Source: a bacterium (GTDB lineage Bacteria > Eremiobacterota > Eremiobacteria > Baltobacterales > Baltobacteraceae). Taken from it: DNA of 24,565 nt. Shown here piece after piece: positions 1-7,272 of this stretch. The stretch spans positions 1 to 24,565 of the forward strand of contig JAJXXM010000242.1 of NCBI GenBank assembly GCA_021781095.1, read 5' to 3'. The first letter of the stretch is position 1; each line of letters starts with the position of its first letter. The notes under the pieces were generated by a model. That model worked only from the letters and a program-made list of their open reading frames with translations, had not been told where the DNA came from and ran no database searches. The position numbers and the translations under genes were made by a program.

Positions 1-256
1 CGTCTGTAGAATGCAGTCACGTCCCCGACCTTTCGACGAGCTCTTGCCGGCGCTGTTATGCGGTGCACGGGCGACTCGTCGCGATGGCGCGTTAGGGCGC
101 GCCCACCCTCAACCGTGACCCCTCGGGTTCGAAGGGTCGGCCAGCATGATACCCCCTGCGGCACCCCCTGTAAAGAGGAAAGAGTCCCGGAAGGGGATTA
201 TGAAGTTCCGACTTCACTATCTTGACTAACCAGGCCGCCGAGCCTATCGTGGGGAC
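1..256. other. Upstream flank of sufB, no gene recognised
   Basis: No convincing coding region is visible on either strand before sufB. A short plus-strand frame that is open from the window edge ends in a stop near position 96, and its residues match nothing I recognise. The stretch holds a short direct repeat of the word ACCCCCTG near 152-171 and, at its right edge, the sufB promoter described separately. A long minus-strand frame crossing this region is antisense to sufB and is not treated as a gene. Confidence 0.5.
222..250 (+). promoter_or_regulatory. sufB promoter, probably leaderless transcript
   Basis: TTGACT at 222-227 and TATCGT at 245-250 are separated by exactly 17 bases, a good sigma70-type arrangement. 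The -10 box ends only 6 bases before the sufB ATG at 257, so transcription would begin at or within a base or two of the start codon. The G-run just before the ATG is too close to act as a normal Shine-Dalgarno. The TANNNT box directly before the start is the pattern known for leaderless genes in Actinobacteria and Deinococcus. This is a motif reading, not a mapped start. Confidence 0.55.
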
Positions 257-1684
257 ATGGCGACCGAACTGAAGCCCGAGAACAGCCCCCAGAGCCTGCT
301 CGAAGAGTATCGGCACGGCTTCCACGATTCCGAAGAGAAGTACGTCTTCAAATCCGGAAAGGGGCTGACGCGCGAGATCGTCGAGCGCATCAGCGCGATG
401 AAGGACGAGCCCGCGTGGATGCGCGAGTTCCGTTTGCGCGCCTTCGACGTCTTCGAAAGCAAGCCGATGCCGACGTGGGGCGACACCGCGCTCCTCTCCG
501 AGATCGATTTCGCCAACATTCATTATTTCGTTCGCTCGACCGACCGCGCCGAACAGTCGTGGGAGGACGTCCCCGACGATATCAAGCGCACCTTCGATCG
601 CCTCGGCATTCCCGAGGCCGAGCGCAAGTTTCTCTCCGGGGTTAGCGCGCAGTACGAATCCGAGGTGGTCTACCACTCCGTGAAGGAAGAGCTCGAACGC
701 GACGGCGTCCTCTTCTGCGATATGGATACGGCGGTCAAGCTCTATCCCGAGATCGTGCAGAAGTATCTCTCGACCATCATCCCCATCAACGACAACAAAT
801 TTGCCGCGCTCAATTCGGCGGTCTGGTCGGGCGGATCGTTCGTGTACGTTCCCAAGGGCGTGACGGTTTCGATGCCGTTGCAAGCCTATTTCCGGATCAA
901 CACCGAGAACATGGGGCAATTCGAGCGTACGCTCATCATCGCCGACGAAGGCGCGAAAGTTCATTATATCGAGGGTTGCACCGCGCCGAAATTCTCGACG
1001 AGTTCGCTGCATTCGGCGGTCGTCGAATTGATCGCGCTCGACGGCGCCTCGATCCGCTATACGACGATTCAGAACTGGTACCGCAATATTTTCAATCTCG
1101 TCACCAAACGCGCGGTCGCGCGCAAGAACGCGACCGTCGAATGGGTCGACGGCAATATCGGCTCCCGCTTGACGATGAAGTATCCGGCGATCTATCTGAT
1201 GGGCGAAGGCGCGCGCGGCGAGATTCTCTCGATGGCGTTCGCCGGCGAGGGGCAGCACCAAGATGCCGGCGCGAAGATCATTCACGGCGCCCCGCACACC
1301 ACCTCGGTGGTCACGAATAAATCGGTCACCGCGCACGGCGGCAAAACCACCTATCGCGGGCTCGTCGAGGTCTATCCGAACGCCCACCATTCCAAGACGC
1401 GCGTGAAATGCGACGCCTTGCTGATGGACGATATTTCGAGCAGCGATACCAAGCCGACGATGAAGATCGACGAGCAGTTCGCGACCGTCGAACACGAAGC
1501 GAGCGTCAGCAAGATCGGCGAAGATCAGCTCTTCTACGCGATGAGCCGCGGGTTGGCCGAGGCCGACGCGACCGCGATGATCGTCAACGGGTTCTTCGAT
1601 TTCTTCATCAAGGAGCTGCCGATGGAGTACGCGGTCGAACTGAATCGGCTGGTCAAGATGGAGATGGAAGGCGCGGTCGGGTAG
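257..1684 (+). CDS. sufB: Fe-S cluster assembly scaffold SufB
   Basis: 475-residue SufB, the beta-helical scaffold of the SUF (SufBCD) complex, which builds iron-sulfur clusters in the cytosol with SufC ATPase and sulfur from SufS. The sequence is full length for the family. It contains the motif VHYIEGCTAP with the conserved scaffold cysteine at residue 241, and the C-terminal hallmark EHEASVSKIGEDQLFY. At the site of the second E. coli SufB cysteine (Cys405) there is a non-Cys residue, as I recall for Gram-positive-type SufB. The ATG at 257 is used, with a promoter immediately upstream. A Rieske-type ferredoxin gene follows 18 bases after the stop. No sufC, sufD or sufS is in the window, so the rest of the machinery must lie to the left or elsewhere. 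Identification is secure. Confidence 0.97.
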   Translation: MATELKPENSPQSLLEEYRHGFHDSEEKYVFKSGKGLTREIVERISAMKDEPAWMREFRLRAFDVFESKPMPTWGDTALLSEIDFANIHYFVRSTDRAEQSWEDVPDDIKRTFDRLGIPEAERKFLSGVSAQYESEVVYHSVKEELERDGVLFCDMDTAVKLYPEIVQKYLSTIIPINDNKFAALNSAVWSGGSFVYVPKGVTVSMPLQAYFRINTENMGQFERTLIIADEGAKVHYIEGCTAPKFSTSSLHSAVVELIALDGASIRYTTIQNWYRNIFNLVTKRAVARKNATVEWVDGNIGSRLTMKYPAIYLMGEGARGEILSMAFAGEGQHQDAGAKIIHGAPHTTSVVTNKSVTAHGGKTTYRGLVEVYPNAHHSKTRVKCDALLMDDISSSDTKPTMKIDEQFATVEHEASVSKIGEDQLFYAMSRGLAEADATAMIVNGFFDFFIKELPMEYAVELNRLVKMEMEGAVG

Positions 1685-1702
1685 AGCGGAGCAGTAGCGC
1701 TC

Positions 1703-2008
1703 GTGGCCGGAGAACGCATCACCGACGCTTCGTCGATCGCCCCCGGAACGACGCGTCCCTATCGCCTCGACGGCGTCGACATTTTGCTCTGCAACGTCGG
1801 CGGCGAGTTTTACGCGATCGAGGATTACTGCACGCACGACGGCGCCCCGCTCGATGCCGGAACACTCGAGGGGCGCTGCATCGTCTGCCCGCGCCACGGC
1901 GCGACCTTCGACGTCACCACCGGCGAGGCGCTCACGCTCCCGGCGGTGATGCCGGTGCCGAGTTTTCCCGTGCGCCGCGACGGCGACGATCTCGTCGTCG
2001 AGGTGTAG
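1703..2008 (+). CDS. Rieske [2Fe-2S] ferredoxin, SUF-associated
   Basis: 101-residue soluble Rieske-type ferredoxin. The two cluster-binding loops are plain: C43-T-H45 in YCTHDGAPL and C62-P-R-H65 in CPRHGATF, giving the two-Cys, two-His ligation of a Rieske cluster. Its size matches stand-alone ferredoxins of aromatic-dioxygenase systems, but next to sufB it more likely serves Fe-S metabolism, as small Rieske proteins in suf operons do. The start is a GTG at 1703, 18 bases after sufB, with a weak GGAG at 1687-1690, so translation probably depends on co-transcription with sufB. The last 25 codons and the following 16 bases recur in diverged form at 8016-8109 (see the repeat entries), so an insertion may have replaced or duplicated the end of this gene. 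Electron donor and acceptor are unknown. Confidence 0.9.
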   Translation: MAGERITDASSIAPGTTRPYRLDGVDILLCNVGGEFYAIEDYCTHDGAPLDAGTLEGRCIVCPRHGATFDVTTGEALTLPAVMPVPSFPVRRDGDDLVVEV

Positions 2009-2024
2009 CCTCGGAGCGCGTACC
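1931..2024 (+). repeat. Left copy of 94-bp duplicated ferredoxin 3' end
   Basis: This segment, covering the last 25 codons of the Rieske gene, its stop and 16 further bases, aligns without gaps to 8016-8109 with 83 of 94 positions identical. Similarity stops sharply at TACC on the right side of both copies. The pair encloses the AT-richer accessory segment, so this is a candidate left boundary of an inserted element. Confidence 0.85.
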
Positions 2025-2082
2025 GACCACCGCGGCAGGCCTCGGCGCGCGAGTCACCATAACTACGATATGCTCGTTGCGG

Positions 2083-2340
2083 CTGCGCCCGTTCCTAAAC
2101 ACGGTCGCCTCCCCTCCGTTCGCGATCGCCTTTGGGCCTGGGGACACCGTCGCTCCGAGTACGCTCGTGCTCGACGTCGAAAGCGGCGCGCGCCGCCTGC
2201 GCCCTGCCGAACTCTCCTCGGTCGACGACGACGGCGTCAGAAGCTAGGTCGCCGTCGTCCGGGCGATCGACCCGGGGCCAAGCTGGTCGAACTCCACGCG
2301 ATTCTAAAATATCTTCATCACGCGCTGGCCCCTGGCGACT
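2083..2340 (+). pseudogene. Possible decayed acetamidase/formamidase fragment
   Basis: Reading 2101-2247 gives a stretch with SPPFAIAFGPGDTV followed by a segment like the N-terminal strand region of acetamidase/formamidase proteins, in which pP-x-L-x-I-x-PGDTV is a hallmark. The frame hits TAG at 2245-2247. Directly after it, VAVVRAIDPG and, after a frame change, KLVELHAIL resemble the GP-x-V-x-GAEPGD-x-L-x-V segment that normally comes next. So this looks like the first quarter of such an enzyme, interrupted by one stop and one frameshift and without the rest. The match rests on short motifs only and may be chance. Confidence 0.3.
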
Positions 2341-2348
2341 TCGAGTGA

Positions 2349-2925
2349 GGCTGGAGGTCATCTATGTTCTTACGACCAAACGTCGGAACGATTTGTGATT
2401 CCCTTCCGATTCGAGCCACGGCATGCGTATTACTTTCATAGCCATCGACCTTCGGAAGTATAAGGCGATGGTCCGCTCATTCCACGCCGTCGACCATCAG
2501 TTTGAAACGGGACGGCTCCGTAGCCTTTCCGATAGGCTCAAGCAGTTCTCCATGCACGATCCAACGACGCATGGCGCAAGATAATCGCCAACGAGATTCG
2601 CTTAAAGCACCGCTAGGAGCAGTCCCCTTCTCACAAAATCCACCTTGCAGGTCAACATGAAAACACGGGGTTTTAGCACTGCTAGATGCCGCGAGCGCAT
2701 CCAGTGCAAAGTAAAGAAGCGGGGCACTCACTCGGCGCTGCAATTTGCACTTTAGCGACACGCACACCTTTCGATGTGATCCACATATCTGGGCCGCCTG
2801 CAGCTGGCGCTGCGTGCTTCTGGATGACCTAGCACGCATCAGCAATAAGATTTGGTCTCTCTGTCACGAAATTCGACAGAGACGGCACGGAGAAAGGCTG
2901 ACCGTTCTAAATAGCAGCGCGCACT
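2349..2925. other. Intergenic stretch without a recognisable gene
   Basis: About 580 bases separate the decayed fragment from the DUF262 gene. A 53-codon plus-strand frame (2423-2584, ATG start) and a 122-codon minus-strand frame (2477-2845) are open, but neither has a convincing ribosome site or a familiar sequence. Near the right edge an inverted repeat, TCTCTGTC at 2858-2865 and GACAGAGA at 2875-2882 with a 9-base loop, lies just beyond the stop of the minus-strand DUF262 gene. It could help end that transcript, though it lacks a strong U-run. Confidence 0.4.
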
Positions 2926-4497
2926 TCATACTCCGGGAACCCCCATAAGGGACCGCGCATACTCAACCAATTTGTTCGCGCGGCTCTCAACGAAGGCATT
3001 AAATGTCAGACTTGAAAAGTCGCGAGGGATTAAATTGCTATCTAAGATATTGTGGCGATCCATTTCCGGGAGCATTCCAGCGTAATTTGAAGGGGCCTTA
3101 TCTTTTATGGATTGGTTGTCGGCGTTGCTGAGGAAACAAAAATTCGCGAGCACATTTCTTGAATCGCGCGCCACCCCTTGTCGCTCCAAAAATCGATCTG
3201 GGAAAATGTGATGGAAATCCGCACGATTTGCTACCTGTAGAGCAGGCGCAAGATTAACCACGGCGCCAGATAGCAGACTACGTGGACCTTTTTGGGCTAA
3301 AAGTAACGCAAACGTTTTCGTATTTACGGTTGAAATCGTAAATTTATTGGACGTAAAAAATGACTTATCTATTTCAGCGTTTATGTTAACCATGTTCGGG
3401 CGACGGTCGTCGCGAAGATTTTCCATTTCTTTTATATCGATCGCGTGCGCACGACCAACGCCGCTGCTATACCGCCTTGAAAAACAACATTTCCAAAACC
3501 ATTTTTGGAGCACAATAGACTGTTCGTAATCGGGATGAATTCCCGAGGTTCTTGTCGTTGCAAAAAAAACAGTTAGCGGGACAAGCATCGCCGGATAAGG
3601 CATGATTTTTAGAGATTCAACGTGTAATTCTCTTTTTAAGAACTCTATAGCCCCACAAATTCCAGCGCGAACTTCGGCAAACCTTTGGCGCACGGATGGC
3701 CCATCAAGGTCGATGATGTTTCCGGGGTTCGCGCCTCCCTTTACTACGGCAGCGACACATTTCATAAGCAGATTAGGGTCTTGGTCGATCTCGCCAAAAC
3801 CGTAACCGCTTACATCGGCAGCCAACTGTTCGAAGGAATCTCTGAGGTCAAACTCGGTGCTCCAAGTCCACGCACTAAGAAGTTCATAGTCGCTTAGATT
3901 CACCCCCGCTCTATTTATCCGTTCGAAGATAATTGCGACTTCGTTTCGGGAGGCTGGCTCAATGACTTGGGAAGGAATTAGTAGTTCACGGAAGCGCGAT
4001 TGTACTTCGTCAATTCTTTCCGCCTTTTCGTCGTCTAACGCCCTAGCGGCGCGCCCGAACTTAGGCGCGTCAAAGAAGGTTCGTAACGCAAAATGACGAC
4101 CCTCGATGACTTCGGATTGCTGAAGCGCGACAAACTGGTCGGCGGTTGACTCGAAGTCGAAATATATGTCGCGCCACCCACTCTGACTGCCTGGTTCGAG
4201 TTCGGTTTGAAAAACCCCGAATAGCGACGTTACCCGCTGCTGCCCATCGAGAATGTAATCGACAGGCATTTGCTCCGGCCGGTCAGGCAAGAGAAACGGG
4301 CCCAGTTCACGCTCTTTTGGCAGTTGCTCACGCGTGCGCCAAAACAGGAATCCCCCAAAAGGGAATCCCCTATAAATGGAGTCCATGAGAAAGGCGACGT
4401 TATCCGAGTCCCATACGAAACCACGCTGAAAGGCTGGGACTCGAATTCGACCTTCCAAAATTTGGGATACCAGCGCGCGTATTGAGATTGAACTCAT
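2926..4497 (-). CDS. DUF262 protein with C-terminal HNH-like motif (GmrSD-type)
   Basis: 523 residues. The N-terminal DUF262 (ParB/Srx-like, GmrS-like) domain shows VPAFQRGFVWD near residues 20-30, DSIYRGFPFGGFLFW near 39-53 and the DGQQR signature at 84-88. The C-terminal part carries HHIFP at about 429-433, followed by a conserved Asn-rich stretch (ANFCFLSNADN), like the DUF1524/HNH-type nuclease half of GmrSD enzymes. GmrSD proteins are type IV restriction enzymes that use NTP and cut modified phage DNA; whether this one does is inference. I place the start at the ATG at 4497 because GAGGTGA stands 5-10 bases upstream; a 16-residue longer frame exists without such a site. Codon use is clearly more AT-rich than in the flanking core genes. 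A HEPN-like membrane protein gene lies upstream on the same strand, 242 bases away. Confidence 0.82.
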   Translation of the reverse strand: MSSISIRALVSQILEGRIRVPAFQRGFVWDSDNVAFLMDSIYRGFPFGGFLFWRTREQLPKERELGPFLLPDRPEQMPVDYILDGQQRVTSLFGVFQTELEPGSQSGWRDIYFDFESTADQFVALQQSEVIEGRHFALRTFFDAPKFGRAARALDDEKAERIDEVQSRFRELLIPSQVIEPASRNEVAIIFERINRAGVNLSDYELLSAWTWSTEFDLRDSFEQLAADVSGYGFGEIDQDPNLLMKCVAAVVKGGANPGNIIDLDGPSVRQRFAEVRAGICGAIEFLKRELHVESLKIMPYPAMLVPLTVFFATTRTSGIHPDYEQSIVLQKWFWKCCFSRRYSSGVGRAHAIDIKEMENLRDDRRPNMVNINAEIDKSFFTSNKFTISTVNTKTFALLLAQKGPRSLLSGAVVNLAPALQVANRADFHHIFPDRFLERQGVARDSRNVLANFCFLSNADNQSIKDKAPSNYAGMLPEMDRHNILDSNLIPRDFSSLTFNAFVESRANKLVEYARSLMGVPGV

Positions 4498-4739
4498 ATT
4501 GTCACCTCGGCGTGATCCGTATGCGCACGCTCGCATTCCCCCCATTGAGCGACACCCTTGGCGACAGAAGGCGAGCCCCCCTTCCTAGCGGTGAATGCAG
4601 CGATTACAAGGCCCAGAGCGGGGTAACGCACAGTTGGGCGAGGATTCCGATAACGCGAGCATCGTCAAGTCCGGCTTTTTAAGAGTCCAAAAGGTATCGC
4701 CTCTAGGCAAGTGATCACGTGTCGTAGATAACAGCATAT
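4498..4739. other. Spacer between DUF262 and HEPN-like genes
   Basis: 242 bases between two minus-strand genes. No open frame with recognisable sequence, no repeat and no convincing terminator or promoter was seen apart from the ribosome site GAGGTGA just upstream of the DUF262 start. The spacing allows co-transcription but does not require it. Confidence 0.4.
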
Positions 4740-5903
4740 TCACACGTTTGGGGAGAGAATGTCAGCTTTGAATTCGCGATATGGAATGCTCTGAAATCCA
4801 CCGTGCGATTCCAGAAGAGTAGCAACGATGGTCAGGGCTTGCTCAATCGATGCGCACTGCCGCCTCTTCAGCAGCAGATCTACCGGGTCTGGAAGCGCTA
4901 GTAACATCGCGTAAAGCTCGTCCATTTGTTCACACATAGCGAGAAGATCACGGTGGAACCGTGCGGACGCGGGATCCGTCGCGAGCAACACTTCCGCTGA
5001 CGCAAACCATAGTTTGGTTCGCGACTCGACCTCTCTAAACGGACGCGCGTCTTCCGCGCTCAGGGCGCTCGTGGCAGCTTCTTCGAGTATCGCCCGGAAT
5101 CGAAGTGGCGATACGCACCTTCCATGAGCCAGCGGCACCACAATTGCCTCTTCACCCCTGCCGATTTGAAACACAAAAGTGCCGTCGGCGCCGCTGTCTT
5201 GGCCCGGAAACTCGCTCGCGGCCGCATATATCGCTAGAACGAGAAAAAGGCCGACTGCTAGAATTGTTTCCGGAGATCCAATACCTCCCTCCGTCGTCGG
5301 TGTAGGCGTGGCGTCGACGGCATCCTTCGCTGCGACCTGAAGCCGGGTGATCAAAGTATCGACATCGCCATCCGACGATAGCTCAAACGCGCTAAACGAG
5401 TCCAACCGCGCTGGATCGGTAAAGCCGACACAACGCAAAATTTCTAAAGATCGCCGTCCGGCCGCTGTCCGTGGCCCGCCTTGGCTTCGCCACTCCGGGG
5501 CGTGTGCAAAACCATTGCGCGCCGCCCATAATATTTCGGCGAACGTTTTTCCGTTTAGCACCGGCCCAGCAGAAATAGTCCCGCGTTTCTGGGGCGGCAC
5601 ACCAAGCGCGTCAAGATGGGCGTCAAAAAGAGTCCATGCGATTTGCAACATTGCGCCCGCGCAATTATTTCGAATTGAATTGGAAATTTCGTTGCGCGTG
5701 CTTCGTCCTGCCGACGCTAACATTGCAAACACCAGCTTAGTCAAATCGTTGCCTGCTGGGACTTGAACGTCGGCAAGATCGCGTACACGCAACGCCTCGT
5801 TCGTAAGAATAGTGAAGGTCTTACGAACCTTTGTCAGTTGCCACAGGAACGTCGCGTACGCCGCCGCGGGCGTTGGCCGGTCTGTCCTATTGGGCGTTTC
5901 CAT
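4740..5903 (-). CDS. Unknown protein with HEPN-like RNxxxH motif and one TM segment
   Basis: About 387 residues of no family I recognise. The first half looks all-helical and contains WAARNGFAHAPEW, which fits the R-x4-H catalytic motif of HEPN ribonucleases (Arg 129, His 134 from the chosen start). A hydrophobic run TILAVGLFLVLAIYAAAS near residues 213-230 is a likely single membrane helix, preceded by a Pro/Thr-rich linker. The C-terminal half is again mostly helical. Several starts are possible (TTG 5939, ATG 5927, 5912 or 5903). I chose the ATG at 5903 because a TACTAT box lies 7 bases before it with a TTG-containing -35 at 17-base spacing. HEPN plus membrane anchor is common in abortive-infection and toxin proteins, so a defence role with the neighbouring DUF262 gene is plausible but unproven. 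Confidence 0.6.
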   Translation of the reverse strand: METPNRTDRPTPAAAYATFLWQLTKVRKTFTILTNEALRVRDLADVQVPAGNDLTKLVFAMLASAGRSTRNEISNSIRNNCAGAMLQIAWTLFDAHLDALGVPPQKRGTISAGPVLNGKTFAEILWAARNGFAHAPEWRSQGGPRTAAGRRSLEILRCVGFTDPARLDSFSAFELSSDGDVDTLITRLQVAAKDAVDATPTPTTEGGIGSPETILAVGLFLVLAIYAAASEFPGQDSGADGTFVFQIGRGEEAIVVPLAHGRCVSPLRFRAILEEAATSALSAEDARPFREVESRTKLWFASAEVLLATDPASARFHRDLLAMCEQMDELYAMLLALPDPVDLLLKRRQCASIEQALTIVATLLESHGGFQSIPYREFKADILSPNV

Positions 5904-5910
5904 GTCGGCC

Positions 5911-5939
5911 ATAGTACTCGACGACATCCGCAGGCACAA
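5911..5939 (-). promoter_or_regulatory. Candidate promoter of HEPN-like gene
   Basis: On the minus strand TTGTGC (5939-5934) and TACTAT (5916-5911) are 17 bases apart, and the TACTAT box lies 7 bases before the ATG at 5903. A short inverted repeat, TCCCCG at 5943-5948 and CGGGGA at 5950-5955, sits just upstream of the -35 box and could bind a regulator. The -35 matches only the TTG core of consensus. Confidence 0.35.
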
Positions 5940-6134
5940 TCGTCCCCGCCGGGGATCTCGTTTTGCCAGTCATATCTCGATCGCCGAGTGAGCGACGATC
6001 CACATGGGCCGGACGCCGATGGAATCGGCGCTTTCTCAGGGCAAGATGTTGCCTCGCTACGATCCCGTTTCGCAAGCGGCCCTGTTCCCCGCCCCTACCT
6101 CGCAACGTATGTCATCAGCATAACGATGCTGCAG

Positions 6135-6165
6135 CTTGACATTTATGTCAAGGAATGGCTAAACT
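6135..6165 (+). promoter_or_regulatory. Promoter with overlapping palindromic operator (DUF6932-XRE module)
   Basis: CTTGACAT at 6135-6142 and its exact inverted copy ATGTCAAG at 6145-6152 form a perfect 8-bp inverted repeat with a 2-base centre. The left arm contains a consensus -35, TTGACA (6136-6141), and TAAACT at 6160-6165 serves as -10 after 18 bases. A palindrome covering the -35 is a classic place for repression, and the second gene of the module encodes an XRE regulator, so autoregulation is likely. The predicted start of transcription near 6172 lies downstream of the ATG at 6155. Confidence 0.6.
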
Positions 6166-6184
6166 GGGTACGCCAGGAGGCTTT

Positions 6185-6754
6185 GTGAGGGAACTTCCAC
6201 CGTTTAACTCGGCGGGGCTATTGCCGCCCGGCGACTATGACCTGACGCTCAATGAGTTGGAAAACTCGCACCTCGTCCTAGGCACTCCCGGCGCGCCTTG
6301 GGCTGTCAAGACCCGGGAGAAACTCGTCCAGAACCTTCGAATTCTCGTCGATCAGCTATGGCAGGTCGGCGTAAAAAACATCTTCATAGACGGTTCTTTC
6401 GTTGAGAACAAGCCCAAGCCAAACGATATCGACGGATATTTCGAATGCAAGCTCATGGATCTTGCAACGGGCGATCTTCAGCAACGACTTAACGAACTCG
6501 AGCCACATCGGTGCTGGACGTGGGCGTCATCGGCGAGACGCCCCGACCATTCTTCAACGAAGCTCCAATTGCCGATGTGGCATATTTATCGCGTGGAACT
6601 CTATCCACACGCAAACGCTCGCACGACAAGTTCCGGAATTCGCGACGAACACGGGAACGAGCTGCAGTTCCCGGCTGCCTTCCGTCGCGAGCGTGAGACG
6701 GGCAAACAAAAGGGCATCGTGAAAATTATTCGGGAGCGCGAACATCATGATTAA
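6185..6754 (+). CDS. Nucleotidyltransferase-like protein, DUF6932-type
   Basis: 189 residues. The sequence begins with PPFNSAGLLPPGDY, like the FN-x-x-GLLPPG opening I associate with DUF6932. It then shows IFIDGSFVENKPKPNDIDGY, with Gly-Ser at 70-71 and Asp-x-Asp at 81 and 83, matching the GS-x9-DxD pattern of polymerase-beta-type nucleotidyltransferases. The third acidic residue of such enzymes is not obvious. I chose the GTG at 6185: AGGAGG lies 4 bases before it, the family opening follows immediately, and the promoter -10 box falls after the alternative in-frame ATG at 6155. The reading frame overlaps the following XRE gene by 8 bases, so the two are translated together. In this arrangement it may be the toxin, or toxin-like partner, of a two-gene module. 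Activity and substrate are unknown. Confidence 0.65.
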   Translation: MRELPPFNSAGLLPPGDYDLTLNELENSHLVLGTPGAPWAVKTREKLVQNLRILVDQLWQVGVKNIFIDGSFVENKPKPNDIDGYFECKLMDLATGDLQQRLNELEPHRCWTWASSARRPDHSSTKLQLPMWHIYRVELYPHANARTTSSGIRDEHGNELQFPAAFRRERETGKQKGIVKIIREREHHD

Positions 6755-7205
6755 AACTGACAAGGCCTACGCCACGGCAGTGCGTCGTCTCAAGGACGAC
6801 GATGCACATCTCACCGCCAAGCGAGAGGCGTTGGTGCATGAGGGGCTCAGCGAGGAACAGATCGACCGCGTCCTCGAAGCCGAGGTCTCGTTCCATCTGC
6901 AGCTTCGCGAGGAAGTCGAGTGGTACGACAGCGTGCGACGCGGAGATTTTCAAGCGGTTACAAATTTACAAGAAGTCGGTCGGCTTCTCATTGCCCTCCG
7001 CATCGCGAGTGATGTCTCGCAACGCGACTTAGCGGCGATACTAGGCGTACATGAAAGCCTCGTCTCACGCGATGAACGACACGAGTACTATGGAATCACG
7101 CTACAGCGCGCTCAGGACATTATCGATGCGCTCAGCGGGCGCATCGAGATCGTCATGCATCCGCCAACGGAGGGCCGCGAGTTGGTCGGTGCCGGGCTCT
7201 CGTAG
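6747..7205 (+). CDS. XRE-family regulator paired with DUF6932-type protein
   Basis: 152 residues. The N-terminal half is helical and charged, with no family recognised. Residues about 78-130 form a Cro/C1-type helix-turn-helix (SQRDLAAILGVHESLVSRDE as the core), followed by a short C-terminal strand region. The start ATG at 6747 lies inside the end of the preceding gene and has GGGAGCG about 8 bases upstream. The pair, with its palindromic promoter, has the layout of a toxin-antitoxin operon in which the DNA-binding protein is antitoxin and repressor. Here the regulator is the second gene, as in HigBA- and MNT-type reversals. The role is inferred from arrangement only. Confidence 0.75.
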   Translation: MIKTDKAYATAVRRLKDDDAHLTAKREALVHEGLSEEQIDRVLEAEVSFHLQLREEVEWYDSVRRGDFQAVTNLQEVGRLLIALRIASDVSQRDLAAILGVHESLVSRDERHEYYGITLQRAQDIIDALSGRIEIVMHPPTEGRELVGAGLS

Positions 7206-7272
7206 GCTGGCGCAGGAACGCGCCGCCTCCTATCGCACAAGCGCGAGGGTTGCATGAAAGGGCAAAAAACCA

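Noticed and set aside
125..145. tRNA-like GGTTCGAA sequence
   Set aside because: The flanking bases do not pair as a T-arm, and no acceptor, D or anticodon arms can be built around it.
92..1897. 601-codon open frame on the minus strand
   Set aside because: It runs antisense across sufB and the Rieske gene. Its composition (Arg, Asp and Val rich, no motifs) is the usual by-product of GC-rich codon use on the other strand.
2477..2845. 122-codon minus-strand frame in the island
   Set aside because: No ribosome site, no recognisable motif and Ser/Arg-rich composition; not supported as a gene.
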